From the NCBI RefSeq assembly GCF_014925385.1, contig NZ_JACSDK010000014.1, positions 1-64,000 on the forward strand: 64,000 nt of DNA, written 5' to 3'. Both the position numbers and the translations under genes were made by a program. Positions 26,591-34,934 of this stretch are shown in pieces. The number at the start of each line of letters is the position of its first letter. The first letter of the stretch is position 1. A model generated the notes under the pieces. That model saw nothing but the letters and a program-made list of their open reading frames with translations, was not told the DNA's origin and searched no databases. This stretch comes from Pelagibius marinus. Its GTDB lineage: Bacteria > Pseudomonadota > Alphaproteobacteria > Kiloniellales > Kiloniellaceae.

Positions 26591-26620
26591 TGGCACAGGG
26601 CGGAAGGGATCGGTAAAGCG

Positions 26621-27787
26621 GTGCTGAAGGCTCTGCATAATGCTCTCTCCCGTCGGCGCCTGCCCAGGGAAGCGCGCGCGGAGTGCGATCGCGACCGCCG
26701 GGGCTTGCCGGCCGAGGACCCGGGAAGCGCGGCGGTAATCGATGCCGGCCTTGCCTGGTTGGCCCGCGCCCAGGATTGCTCATTGAGCGCCGACGGCGGT
26801 GTGGCGCGGGACTTCAGTCTGATCTCGGGCTGGTCGACCTCCTATCCCGAAACCACGGGCTACATCGTCCCGACATTCCTTGCGCAGTTGGACGAAGCGG
26901 GCGCCAACGACCACCGGGAGCGTGCCCGCCGAATGCTGGACTGGTTGTCCGCAATCCAGCTGGAAGGCGGCGGCATTCAGGGCGGCAAGATCGACGCACC
27001 GGTCAAGCGGCCGGTGACTTTCAACACCGGGCAGGTTCTGCTCGGCTTCTGTGCCGGCGTACGGGCCTTTGACCGATATCACGACAATATGCATGCAGCA
27101 GCCCGCTTCCTTCGCGATACACTCGATGAGGACGGCTGCTGGCGCAGTCACCCGACTCCCTACGCTGCCGCCGGCCAGAAGGCCTATGAAACGCATGTCT
27201 CTTGGGCCCTTTTCGAGGCAGAGCGCCTGGCGCCGGGAGAGGGGTACGGCATAGCGGGGCTGCGGCAGGTGGACTGGGCGCTTGGCAAACAAACCGAGAA
27301 CGGCTGGGTGGCCGACTGCTGCCTCAACCGGCCGTCCCGACCGTTGACCCACACCCTGGGCTACTACCTTCGTGGCGTTGTCGAGGCGCATCGGCTATCG
27401 GGTGAGCGGCGCTTTCTTGCGGCAGCATGCAAGACCGGGGAAGGGCTGATCAGCGCGCAACGAGCCGACGGCTCCCTTGCCGGAAGATTGAATGGCGATT
27501 GGACCGCAGCCGCAGACTGGGCCTGCCTGACCGGCATCTCTCAGATCGCCGAGAGCTGGTTTTATCTCTTTGAGGCCACCGGCGACCCCCTCTATCTCGA
27601 GGCGGGTCAGCGGGCCAATGCTTTCGTGCGTCGTACCGTTCGTACTGAGGGCCCGCAGAATATCCGCGGCGGCGTCAAGGGTTCGTTTCCCGTGGAGGGT
27701 GCCTATGGTCGCTTCGAGTATCTGAGCTGGGCGGCGAAGTTCACTATCGACGCCAACCGGAGGGAAGTGGACTTGTTGGGATCGTAG
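26621..27787 (+). CDS. Predicted alpha/alpha-toroid protein, unknown function
   Basis: 388 residues. Helix pairs recur with short aromatic and glycine-rich turns (GWSTSYPETTGYIVPTFL, LSAIQLEGGGIQGG, FNTGQVLLGFCAG, DEDGCWRSHPT, YETHVSWALFEAERL, ADWACLTGISQIAESWFYL). This is the signature of an (alpha/alpha)6 toroid as in unsaturated glucuronyl hydrolases, mannuronate lyases and C5-epimerase C-terminal domains. There is no signal peptide. Downstream of a heparinase and sulfotransferases, it could act on a uronic-acid oligosaccharide, for example as an epimerase-like or hydrolase-like enzyme. I cannot assign a catalytic residue with confidence. GTG start, 30 bases after the sulfotransferase. Confidence 0.6.
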   Translation: MLKALHNALSRRRLPREARAECDRDRRGLPAEDPGSAAVIDAGLAWLARAQDCSLSADGGVARDFSLISGWSTSYPETTGYIVPTFLAQLDEAGANDHRERARRMLDWLSAIQLEGGGIQGGKIDAPVKRPVTFNTGQVLLGFCAGVRAFDRYHDNMHAAARFLRDTLDEDGCWRSHPTPYAAAGQKAYETHVSWALFEAERLAPGEGYGIAGLRQVDWALGKQTENGWVADCCLNRPSRPLTHTLGYYLRGVVEAHRLSGERRFLAAACKTGEGLISAQRADGSLAGRLNGDWTAAADWACLTGISQIAESWFYLFEATGDPLYLEAGQRANAFVRRTVRTEGPQNIRGGVKGSFPVEGAYGRFEYLSWAAKFTIDANRREVDLLGS

Positions 27788-27812
27788 AGGGCCGCATGAC
27801 GGACAACTGGCC

Positions 27813-29147
27813 CTAAGAGCCTGCTGCATGGCCGTCCAAAGCGTGCGGCCTCGTCCCCTGCCGGGGACCGGCGGGAAGCGGACGGCCGGCGGAGCCTTCT
27901 TTTGCCAGCTCTATCAGCACAATTTGCCCAGCCAGGAACACTATCGCGATGAGATGGAAATAGAGGTCGAAGAACGCGAGGTTTTGGAAGGCGCCGGCAA
28001 TGGCAAACCCGACAAGGGAGACATGAACCATGCGGGCGAGATCGCAGGCCCAATGCAATTCCGGCCGGTTCCTTGTCTGAGCGATGACCCGGCTGCCGCT
28101 TCGCCACGCTGCCCAAAGCACCGAGAGATAGATAAGCAGGCCGACGTAGCCGAGTTCGCCGAGAATCTCGAAATATACGCTGTGATAGTTTCGCCCGCGT
28201 CCTTTGCGAGCGTCGGGTACATATTTCAGATAAATGGCGTCGTTGTAAGACGCACGGAATCCGCCGCCGGTCAGCGGACGGTCCCTGGCGACCTTTATGG
28301 CGAATTGCCAGACTTCCAGCCGTGAGAGCGCGGAGCTGTCTTGCTGGTAGGTCTCGATCGTCTTCATGCGGTCAATCCAATGCTGCGGCACATAGAAGAC
28401 GCCAGCAGTCATGAACCCGGCGACTAGCAGCGAAATGATGAAACGCTGGCGCGACTTGATGATTAAGAAGCCGGCCATTGCGACGCCGCCGAGAAAGGCG
28501 CCCCGGGACTGGCTTCCGACAATGGAAAGCGCGAAGAGAATCATGAGGCCGTAGAGCCCCATACGGATCAGCTTCGATTCCGTTTGTAGTTGCAGGTAAC
28601 GCACCAGCGGCAAGCACATGATCAATGCCATCGCCAGGGCGTTGTTGTCGGCGATGAAGCTCCCCGGCGGCCCCCAGACGCGCGACGCGCCTCCGCCGAG
28701 GGCCGTGAAAAGACCGCCTTTCGCACCATAGAATCCCAGAGACAGAACGATGATCCAGATCAACGCGTGCAGTCGTTCGCGATTCCTCATGAGTGCCATG
28801 GTTGCGAAGGTCATCAGAAGAATCTTGATGGACTGGGTCCACTTCTGGAATGCGAGGTCCGGGACCATGGCAAAGAGGTTGGCGAAGGACATCCAGAAGA
28901 CGAACGCCAGGAGGAGAACCGATACCGGATTCAAGGGGAGTTTCTTGGATTCTTTGGAAAGGGCCCAGGCAATCAGCGTGGCGATACCCACGACCATTGC
29001 GACCGGGAACTCATAGGCAAGGCCCCAGGTGAGGCGATGGGGGTTCATATAGGAGATCCAGCACCAAGCGAGGATGCCAACGTGGGGCCGCAGAAAGACC
29101 ATCGGTACCACCGAGAAGATCAGAAGGAGGATCAAGAGGTCGCGCAT
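27813..29147 (-). CDS. O-antigen ligase/polymerase-like membrane protein (exosortase A-associated)
   Basis: 444 residues with about 10-12 transmembrane helices and a periplasmic loop near residues 255-330 holding SRLEVWQFAIKVARDRPLTGGGFRASYND and RNYHSVYFEILGELGYVG. This matches the Wzy/WaaL core and the putative O-glycosylation ligase found with exosortase A. The N-terminus LRPHVGILAWCWISYMNPHRLTWGL is diagnostic of that group. It could polymerise the repeat, or transfer glycan to PEP-CTERM proteins as proposed for the family. Divergent from the transglutaminase-like gene across about 305 bases. Confidence 0.9.
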   Translation of the reverse strand: MRDLLILLLIFSVVPMVFLRPHVGILAWCWISYMNPHRLTWGLAYEFPVAMVVGIATLIAWALSKESKKLPLNPVSVLLLAFVFWMSFANLFAMVPDLAFQKWTQSIKILLMTFATMALMRNRERLHALIWIIVLSLGFYGAKGGLFTALGGGASRVWGPPGSFIADNNALAMALIMCLPLVRYLQLQTESKLIRMGLYGLMILFALSIVGSQSRGAFLGGVAMAGFLIIKSRQRFIISLLVAGFMTAGVFYVPQHWIDRMKTIETYQQDSSALSRLEVWQFAIKVARDRPLTGGGFRASYNDAIYLKYVPDARKGRGRNYHSVYFEILGELGYVGLLIYLSVLWAAWRSGSRVIAQTRNRPELHWACDLARMVHVSLVGFAIAGAFQNLAFFDLYFHLIAIVFLAGQIVLIELAKEGSAGRPLPAGPRQGTRPHALDGHAAGS

Positions 29148-29452
29148 GGGCGATGGCTCTTCCGCATGTTGGAGTGCAGCCTGTAAGCGTTGGGGTCGGG
29201 GCTTGCAGCCGTTGACCGCGGCGCGCTCCCGCCAGCTTAACTGCTGGAGCTGCAGCGGTGTGACCCGCTTTGTCGATTGCTGAGGGCGTCGGCGAGCCGG
29301 TCGGCGTCGCCGGGCAGCCGTGCGATGCGTTATGATAATTTATGATAGTCCGCAAGCGGCCTAGTGGCCGAAGGAACGCGCCGGGTCTATCGTCACCAGC
29401 CAGGGCGGGCTTGCACCGCATTCGCAAACCTTTCTGGGCAAGCAGCGGAGAA
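29148..29452. other. Divergent intergenic region with tandem TTATGATA elements
   Basis: This 305-base stretch separates the ligase gene (minus) from the transglutaminase-like gene (plus). It holds no convincing gene. At 29330-29347 two TATGATA copies lie ten bases apart, one helical turn, suggesting either a -10 region or a regulator site. Related AT-rich elements occur at other promoters of the locus. Confidence 0.4.
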
Positions 29453-30490
29453 ATGACCGCTATCGCGCGAATAGCCGTTCCTATCGTGCTGGTGACGCTC
29501 CTGCTGGTGCTGAGCCTCGATGTTGGGCGCCTGGTGCTGGCACCGACGCGTGAAGCCTCGATCGATGCGGTGCGGATCCGCAACGCCATGGTGGCCGAAC
29601 TAGGCAGCCCGGCTCAGACCACGTGGCGCCCGGACCGCATTCCTACCGATTTCCAGTGGGAGAGCCTTCCCGTGCCGGATTACTTTGCCGCGATCGTCGA
29701 CCGGCTCCGGCCAAGCGGTGGTCAGTCGGAGCCGCCCCTGGCGACCGCGGTGCGGCTGGCTCGGCATCTGCGTGAGACCTCGCGAAGGGGACCGCCAATC
29801 CAGGCGAACACTCGCGAAACCTACGAGAAGATAGTTGGTGGACTGGGCGGCTACTGTTCCGACTACACCCAGAGCTTTAATGCGCTTGCGCTCGCCGCCG
29901 GTCTCGACGTGCGAGAGTGGGGCTTCGCCTGGGAGAATATGGCCAATGGTCATGCCCTTAACGAAGTATGGGAGCCACTGCTGCAGAAGTGGGTCCTCAT
30001 CGACAGCTTCATCTCCTTCTACGTGGTTGACCGGAACAACGGTGTTCCGCTGTCGGTTCTGGAGTTCCGTGACGCGCTGCTCGATGCATCCCGTGCGAAT
30101 GAGATCGAGGTGGTGAAGATAGTGCCGGAGCGCTTCGGATTCCGGTCGGTCGACGAGGCGCTGGCGTGGTACCGGCGCGGCATGCCGCGGCTGTTCCTCG
30201 TGCTCGGCAACAATGTATATTCCTACGATGCCGATCCCGTCGTCCGAGCAACCGAAGCCCTTCCCCGCTCGGTCGAGATGACCGCGGCAATACTCCTCGG
30301 CAGGCATCCGCGTTTTCTTTTCGTGCCGCGGCCGACCGATGTCGAAGTGAAGGAACAGGTCAGAGAAATGGGTTGGAGCCTGGCCTGGGTGCTGGGGAAA
30401 CTGGCGGCTATCGTGACGCTGGCCATCGCCCTGCTGGTGATTCTGTGGCGTCTGCTGAGAGCCCGGTTCCGCAAGGCGGCGGCCGTCTGA
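29453..30490 (+). CDS. Membrane-anchored transglutaminase-like (papain-fold) protein
   Basis: 345 residues. A transmembrane helix at residues 5-25, a periplasmic transglutaminase-like core and a second transmembrane helix near 320-340. GGYCSDYTQSFNALALAAGL supplies the catalytic Cys, NGHALNEVW the His and KWVLIDSFISFY the Asp, so the triad is intact. Family members are cysteine proteases or amide-forming/cleaving enzymes. In this locus it might process a secreted protein or an amide-linked decoration of the glycan. ATG at 29453 (with GGAGAA directly upstream) is preferred over an in-frame start at 29342 because it puts the membrane helix at the N-terminus. Confidence 0.75.
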   Translation: MTAIARIAVPIVLVTLLLVLSLDVGRLVLAPTREASIDAVRIRNAMVAELGSPAQTTWRPDRIPTDFQWESLPVPDYFAAIVDRLRPSGGQSEPPLATAVRLARHLRETSRRGPPIQANTRETYEKIVGGLGGYCSDYTQSFNALALAAGLDVREWGFAWENMANGHALNEVWEPLLQKWVLIDSFISFYVVDRNNGVPLSVLEFRDALLDASRANEIEVVKIVPERFGFRSVDEALAWYRRGMPRLFLVLGNNVYSYDADPVVRATEALPRSVEMTAAILLGRHPRFLFVPRPTDVEVKEQVREMGWSLAWVLGKLAAIVTLAIALLVILWRLLRARFRKAAAV

Positions 30491-30504
30491 CCGGATCGGG
30501 CATG

Positions 30505-32223
30505 CTATTCCTGTGCATTGTAGCGTTGGAACAGGTACTCCATCGTGGCGACTCGGTTGAAGGCGTCGGGGTCGTGCAGACGTGAGGGGTGGAAAAAGCG
30601 CCGCATGTAGGGCATTTCCGTGTCCATGAAGCGAGCGAGGTGCTGCTGGCCAAGATAGGGGGGGAATGCCATCCGCCGCGCGAAGCGCAGGCGATAGGAG
30701 CGGCGTCGGAGCGAGGGTGGTCGGAACAGCGTCAGCCAGTTCCGGGCACGATGGCGCAGCGGTGGCGGATCGCAGAAGCGATAGCCGTAGCCGCTCGGAT
30801 AGGCGGCCAGCTCTGGGGCGAGGCGCTCGATGACCTTTGATTCCAGATAGCCGTAGTTCTTGAATGAGAGCGGAATATCCTCCGTACCGGCGATGACTTG
30901 CGCCTGCATGAAAGGGAAGACCATGCGGCCGAAGCGCAGGTTGAGGTTCACGTCGCGGCCGGTCCAATAGCGGCCGCGCACGAGCGGATAGAGTCGCTCC
31001 ACCTGGGCCCGCGAGACGCAGTGCTCCTGGCTGTGCAGTTCCTCCTGGAAGGTGCGTACCAGGGCGTCCACGTAAGCGGCGGCACGGAACCGCTCAGTAC
31101 AGGCGCCCGGCGCATAGGCGGAAAAAAAGCTGTCGGCCACGGCTTTCAGCGCCGTCTCGCCGTCCGGTATATAGAAGAAATTGCGGTAGATCTCACCTAG
31201 AGATCCGTTGAGCGGTACAGCACCGTCGACGTGTCTGGACATTCGGTCCACCGCGTCAGCGCCGTCGTCGAAGATGCCGTCTACCTTCCAGGCATCGAAC
31301 CGAATGAAATCGCGCTTCTGACGGCTCAGCGAGGAAGCGGTGTCGGAGTCAACCAGGCGGCTCTTGTCGATGACGTTCAGCACCAGACCCTCGCCGATTG
31401 CGATCTGCCTGGCGATCTCTACATCGGAGTCGTGCTCCTGGCCGTAGACGAAGAGCCTGGGCCGGAGACCCGCGGCCTTGAGCCCGGCGAGCATGAGGCG
31501 CGAATCGTATCCGCTGGAGAAGGAAACGTGCAGACGGCCATCGAAACCTTTCGCAAGGTCTGCGAAGAGAGCGCGGAGGCGCTGGCTGTGCGTATCGACC
31601 AGTTCCGCGAACGACATGGCGGTCTCGCGAGGCGGTGTGGGAGGAGCGGAACCGCGTCCAACCGTCATCCGCTCGCCAAACACAACGTCGGCACCTGCAG
31701 GAAGGCGCCGAATTTCGCTGATGAAGGTCCTGCCGCCGAAAGTGGCGCCGTTCCACGCGTACTGATAGACGCCCGTCGTGTCGATGGAAAGCCTGGGCGC
31801 CAGTTCCAGCAGTGCCCAGAACGAACTGGAAGCAATTTCCCCCTCACGGTTCACGTACACCTGGAAGAATCCCATGGCATCGGTGAGAAGCCGAATGCCC
31901 TTGTCCTTGCAGAGTAGAAGGGCGAACTGGCCAATGACTCTCTCCTGGTCGACGACGTTCTGTGCCAGGTCTGCGCAATAGAGCCGCAGGGCTTCGTCGC
32001 CGATAGTGCCGCGGTAGAGGAGCTGGCCGGTGAGGCAGGCGAAACCGCCGTCGGGGGTGTCCACGCAGAGCCCGCCTTCGCCGTCAAGCTTGCGGTATTG
32101 GAAGAGCGTGTGGCCGCCGATCTCGACCCTCCTGGCCAAGGCTAATCCCGCAGCACGGTGGGCTGCGTCAAGAGCCTGCCATCTGGCTGACGAGTCATTG
32201 CCTGCAATGAAGAATGCACCCAT
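30505..32223 (-). CDS. Asparagine-synthetase-like protein lacking the N-terminal Cys
   Basis: 572 residues. An N-terminal Ntn-amidohydrolase-like domain (about 1-200) precedes an AsnB-type ATP pyrophosphatase domain with HVSFSSGYDSRLMLAGLKAAG in place of the usual SGGLDS loop. The protein begins MGAFF, not MCG, so it lacks the Cys2 nucleophile that releases ammonia from glutamine. It may use free ammonia or another amine to form an amide on an adenylated carboxylate, for example a uronic acid. It lies 40 bases after the ATP-grasp gene on the same strand and converges on the transglutaminase-like gene. Distinct from the intact amidotransferase encoded at 52103. Confidence 0.72.
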   Translation of the reverse strand: MGAFFIAGNDSSARWQALDAAHRAAGLALARRVEIGGHTLFQYRKLDGEGGLCVDTPDGGFACLTGQLLYRGTIGDEALRLYCADLAQNVVDQERVIGQFALLLCKDKGIRLLTDAMGFFQVYVNREGEIASSSFWALLELAPRLSIDTTGVYQYAWNGATFGGRTFISEIRRLPAGADVVFGERMTVGRGSAPPTPPRETAMSFAELVDTHSQRLRALFADLAKGFDGRLHVSFSSGYDSRLMLAGLKAAGLRPRLFVYGQEHDSDVEIARQIAIGEGLVLNVIDKSRLVDSDTASSLSRQKRDFIRFDAWKVDGIFDDGADAVDRMSRHVDGAVPLNGSLGEIYRNFFYIPDGETALKAVADSFFSAYAPGACTERFRAAAYVDALVRTFQEELHSQEHCVSRAQVERLYPLVRGRYWTGRDVNLNLRFGRMVFPFMQAQVIAGTEDIPLSFKNYGYLESKVIERLAPELAAYPSGYGYRFCDPPPLRHRARNWLTLFRPPSLRRRSYRLRFARRMAFPPYLGQQHLARFMDTEMPYMRRFFHPSRLHDPDAFNRVATMEYLFQRYNAQE

Positions 32224-32263
32224 GCCTGTCTTTGCGCCCTCTGCAGCGGGAGTGTAACTATTG

Positions 32264-33490
32264 CTAGTCCTTGAGTTTTTGCGGCCGGCGCAGCCAGCCG
32301 AGGGCCACCTCGGCCACGCGGTGCCAGTAGACCCCTCTGTCGCCCGGGAAGGCGTAGTCCGAGGCAATGGTTGGATTGCACAGCCGCAGCAGGAAGGCCG
32401 CCGTTTCCCGCAGGCGGAGGCCGGCGTCGAAACGCGGCGACCGCAGAATTTCGAGCATGCGCGTCAGCTCCCCCGGCCAGAGATCGCCGCAGGTAACCCG
32501 TCGGGCGCAGGTGGGCGGCGGCAGCGGCCGTCCTTCGAACCATGCCATCTGGAGGCGGGGAAAGTCGATGCCGGCGAGCAGGTCGAGATGTAGCGACTGC
32601 CAGTAACGCGGATTGAGCTCTATGAAATCGAAACTGCCGTCGTTGTCACGGATCCGGTATTCAAGCATCGCAGCCCCCTGCCAGCCGAGGTAACGCAGGC
32701 GCTGCACCGCATCTTTCACCAAGTGGTGATTCTGCCAAGTGCGCCGCAGGCTCATAGTGCCGCAGCGCGTCGGGTCCGGGTGAACGTCGACGAAGCAATT
32801 GGAGGCAAGGGCCGTCCCTCCCGCGTCCATCAGCAGCGTAACGCCAGCTTGGCGGCCGGTCACGCCGCCTTGCAGCAAGACCTTGCGATAGGTTCGCAGC
32901 GCCCGGAGCGTGGCGTCCACGGCTTCCTGGGCCTGCAACGGTCCGCAAAGCATATCGTCTGCTCCCGGAGCGGCATGGCGGGCATCTGCCTTCAGGTAGA
33001 GGGGCTCACCCAAGTGCGCGGCATCGTCTTGTGACAGCCGGGCGGCTGCGCGGTCGATGACGAGCGTGGGAGGGTGGTGCTTGAGCAGGCCCAGGCTGGG
33101 TGGTGCTTGGCAGAAAGCCTCGAAAACCTCCACCTTGCTCAGCGCCCGATAGACGACCTGCCGGTCCCGGGCGATCGGCAGCAAGTGCCGGAATTCGTCG
33201 AAACAGGGTTCGATGGCGAGCAAAAGGGCGCCACCGGGAACAATGGCACCGATACCCTGGCTAGCGACATAACCGCGCAGCCAGCCGGTATAGTCAGGGC
33301 TGCCGTAAGGGGGGCAGATCTCCTTCACGGCGCAGAATCGCGAGGCGAAGCCGATTGCATCTGCTCGCGGGGAAGCGGCGTGAACCGGATAGCCGGCCCG
33401 CCCGAGCGAGCGGATAGCGGCCAACATGCCGAGCGCATGGGCCTCCGGAACCAGGACCGGCATGGCTTCGGCCCTAGGCGGGACGGCCAT
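32264..33490 (-). CDS. ATP-grasp carboxylate-amine ligase-like protein (module A)
   Basis: 408 residues. The N-terminal pre-ATP-grasp domain has ALGMLAAIRSLGRAGYPVHAAS. The ATP-binding lobes follow with LYLKAD (nucleotide Lys) and FIELNPRYWQSLHLDLLAG (metal-binding Glu and Asn). Such enzymes form amide or ester bonds through acyl phosphates. The NPRYWQSL segment is shared with the protein encoded at 45960 (NCRYWYSL), so the two are paralogues. It is co-directional with the AsnB-like gene and divergent from a polysaccharide deacetylase. The ATG at 33490 has GAAAGG upstream. The substrate is unknown. Confidence 0.78.
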   Translation of the reverse strand: MAVPPRAEAMPVLVPEAHALGMLAAIRSLGRAGYPVHAASPRADAIGFASRFCAVKEICPPYGSPDYTGWLRGYVASQGIGAIVPGGALLLAIEPCFDEFRHLLPIARDRQVVYRALSKVEVFEAFCQAPPSLGLLKHHPPTLVIDRAAARLSQDDAAHLGEPLYLKADARHAAPGADDMLCGPLQAQEAVDATLRALRTYRKVLLQGGVTGRQAGVTLLMDAGGTALASNCFVDVHPDPTRCGTMSLRRTWQNHHLVKDAVQRLRYLGWQGAAMLEYRIRDNDGSFDFIELNPRYWQSLHLDLLAGIDFPRLQMAWFEGRPLPPPTCARRVTCGDLWPGELTRMLEILRSPRFDAGLRLRETAAFLLRLCNPTIASDYAFPGDRGVYWHRVAEVALGWLRRPQKLKD

Positions 33491-33683
33491 GGCACCTTTC
33501 TCCCACGTGATGCGAGCAAGGATAGATATACTTTGGCCACAAGCGCGGCAGCTCGGGTACTCCTGACATCCGATATATGATTGCCCGGTCTGGCATGCGT
33601 CGGCAATCGTAAGCGGGGGATGATTGGCTCATGGGCTATTGCGAAGAGAGATGCCGGGCGTCTCGGACGGCCGGTTGCGGGCG

Positions 33684-34715
33684 ATGAAGAAGCCGCTGCT
33701 TCGGATAATTCTGCGCCTCGCCAAGTTGACCGGCCTGTTTTTACTGGCACGGCGCCTTACAGCAGGGGATCTCCGCATCCTTTGCTATCATGGCGCTGCG
33801 CTGCGGGACGAGAATCACTTTAGTCCCGGCCTCTTCATGAGCAAGGAGACCTTTGCGGGGCGCATGGATTTCCTCGCTCGCCAGGGTTATCCGGTGATAG
33901 GCCTGGATGCCGCCATAGCCGGGCTGCCGTCCGGCGACTGGCCGAAGGGGGCGACGGTCATCACCATCGATGATGGCTGGTTCGGGACCTACCGCGAAAT
34001 GGCGCCGGTGCTGCGGAAGAGGGGTTTCCCGGCCACGCTCTACATCGCCAGCTACTATCTCGAGAAAGAGACCCAGGTCTTCAATGTTGCTGTCAACTAC
34101 GTACTATGGCGAGCAGGACGCCAGACTCTGGATCTCGCAGAGGTGTCCGATGAACTGGGCGGCCGCTACGACATCGCCGATGCCCGCCTGCGCGAGGAAC
34201 TTCGCCGCCGGCTGGGCGACTTCGCGGATAGCCTCGGCAGTGCAGAAGCGCGCCAGGAACTGTTCCGCCGTCTTTGCGAGACCCTTGGCATCGATGCCTG
34301 CTGGATAGAGCAGGAGCGGCTCTGCGCCTTCATGCGCATTGAGGAGGCCCGTGAACTCCAGGCCAGTGGCGTCGATATCCAGTTGCACAGCCACCGCCAC
34401 CGTTTTCCGACACAGAGCTATGAAGCCGTTGAGGCCGAGATCGCGGATAACCGGCGAGCCCTGGCGCCGGTCGGGAATCCGGCCCTGCGGCATTTCTGCT
34501 ATCCCAGCGGCGACTACGACGAGCGCCAGATCTCGTGGCTGCCACGGCTTGGCATCGTCAGCGCGACGACCATCAAGGCCGGCTTCACGCGCAGGGGAGA
34601 CTCGCCCTACGAGCTGCCCCGTTTCCTCGACAGCGAGCGTGTTTCGCTGCTCGAGTTTGAGGCCGAACTGAGCGGCTTCTTTGAGCTGATCCGCCGCTGC
34701 GGCTATGCCATCTGA
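33684..34715 (+). CDS. Polysaccharide deacetylase (module A)
   Basis: 343 residues. A hydrophobic N-terminus (RIILRLAKLTGLFLLARRL) precedes a NodB-homology domain: ILCYHG, VITIDDGW (catalytic and metal Asp), LHSHRHRF (metal His pair) and HFCYPSGDYDE. It would remove N- or O-acetyl groups from the EPS; WecB-derived ManNAc is a plausible target. ATG at 33684 gives the basic-then-hydrophobic start, although upstream in-frame starts exist. The 193-base upstream region contains ATATATGATTGCC and a GATTGCC/GGCAATC inverted repeat. Confidence 0.88.
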   Translation: MKKPLLRIILRLAKLTGLFLLARRLTAGDLRILCYHGAALRDENHFSPGLFMSKETFAGRMDFLARQGYPVIGLDAAIAGLPSGDWPKGATVITIDDGWFGTYREMAPVLRKRGFPATLYIASYYLEKETQVFNVAVNYVLWRAGRQTLDLAEVSDELGGRYDIADARLREELRRRLGDFADSLGSAEARQELFRRLCETLGIDACWIEQERLCAFMRIEEARELQASGVDIQLHSHRHRFPTQSYEAVEAEIADNRRALAPVGNPALRHFCYPSGDYDERQISWLPRLGIVSATTIKAGFTRRGDSPYELPRFLDSERVSLLEFEAELSGFFELIRRCGYAI

Positions 34716-34934
34716 GGGGGGGAGAGCGTTTCGGGCACGGATGACCGAAGCTTCTCGGGTAGCCGCTGGAGTGGTCCGGCGCGAAGCGCCGGCCTCGCTC
34801 TCGCTTTGAAACTTGATGGCTACCGCCGGGCCAGAGAACTAGAATTGACCCCGCATAACTGCAAGAAGGTCGAATTACGAATGATGATTCATTGCTGCGG
34901 ATGATTTGATTGTCGTCCGTGGCGGGATGGCGGC

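Noticed and set aside
29600-30967. Minus-strand open frame of 455 codons
   Set aside because: Antisense to the transglutaminase-like gene and out of frame over the AsnB-like gene; low-complexity composition and no motif.
29453-32223. Lasso-peptide biosynthesis (transglutaminase-like plus AsnB-like proteins)
   Set aside because: Lasso clusters also pair these families, but here the transglutaminase is a two-helix membrane protein, the genes are convergent, and I found no precursor peptide gene.
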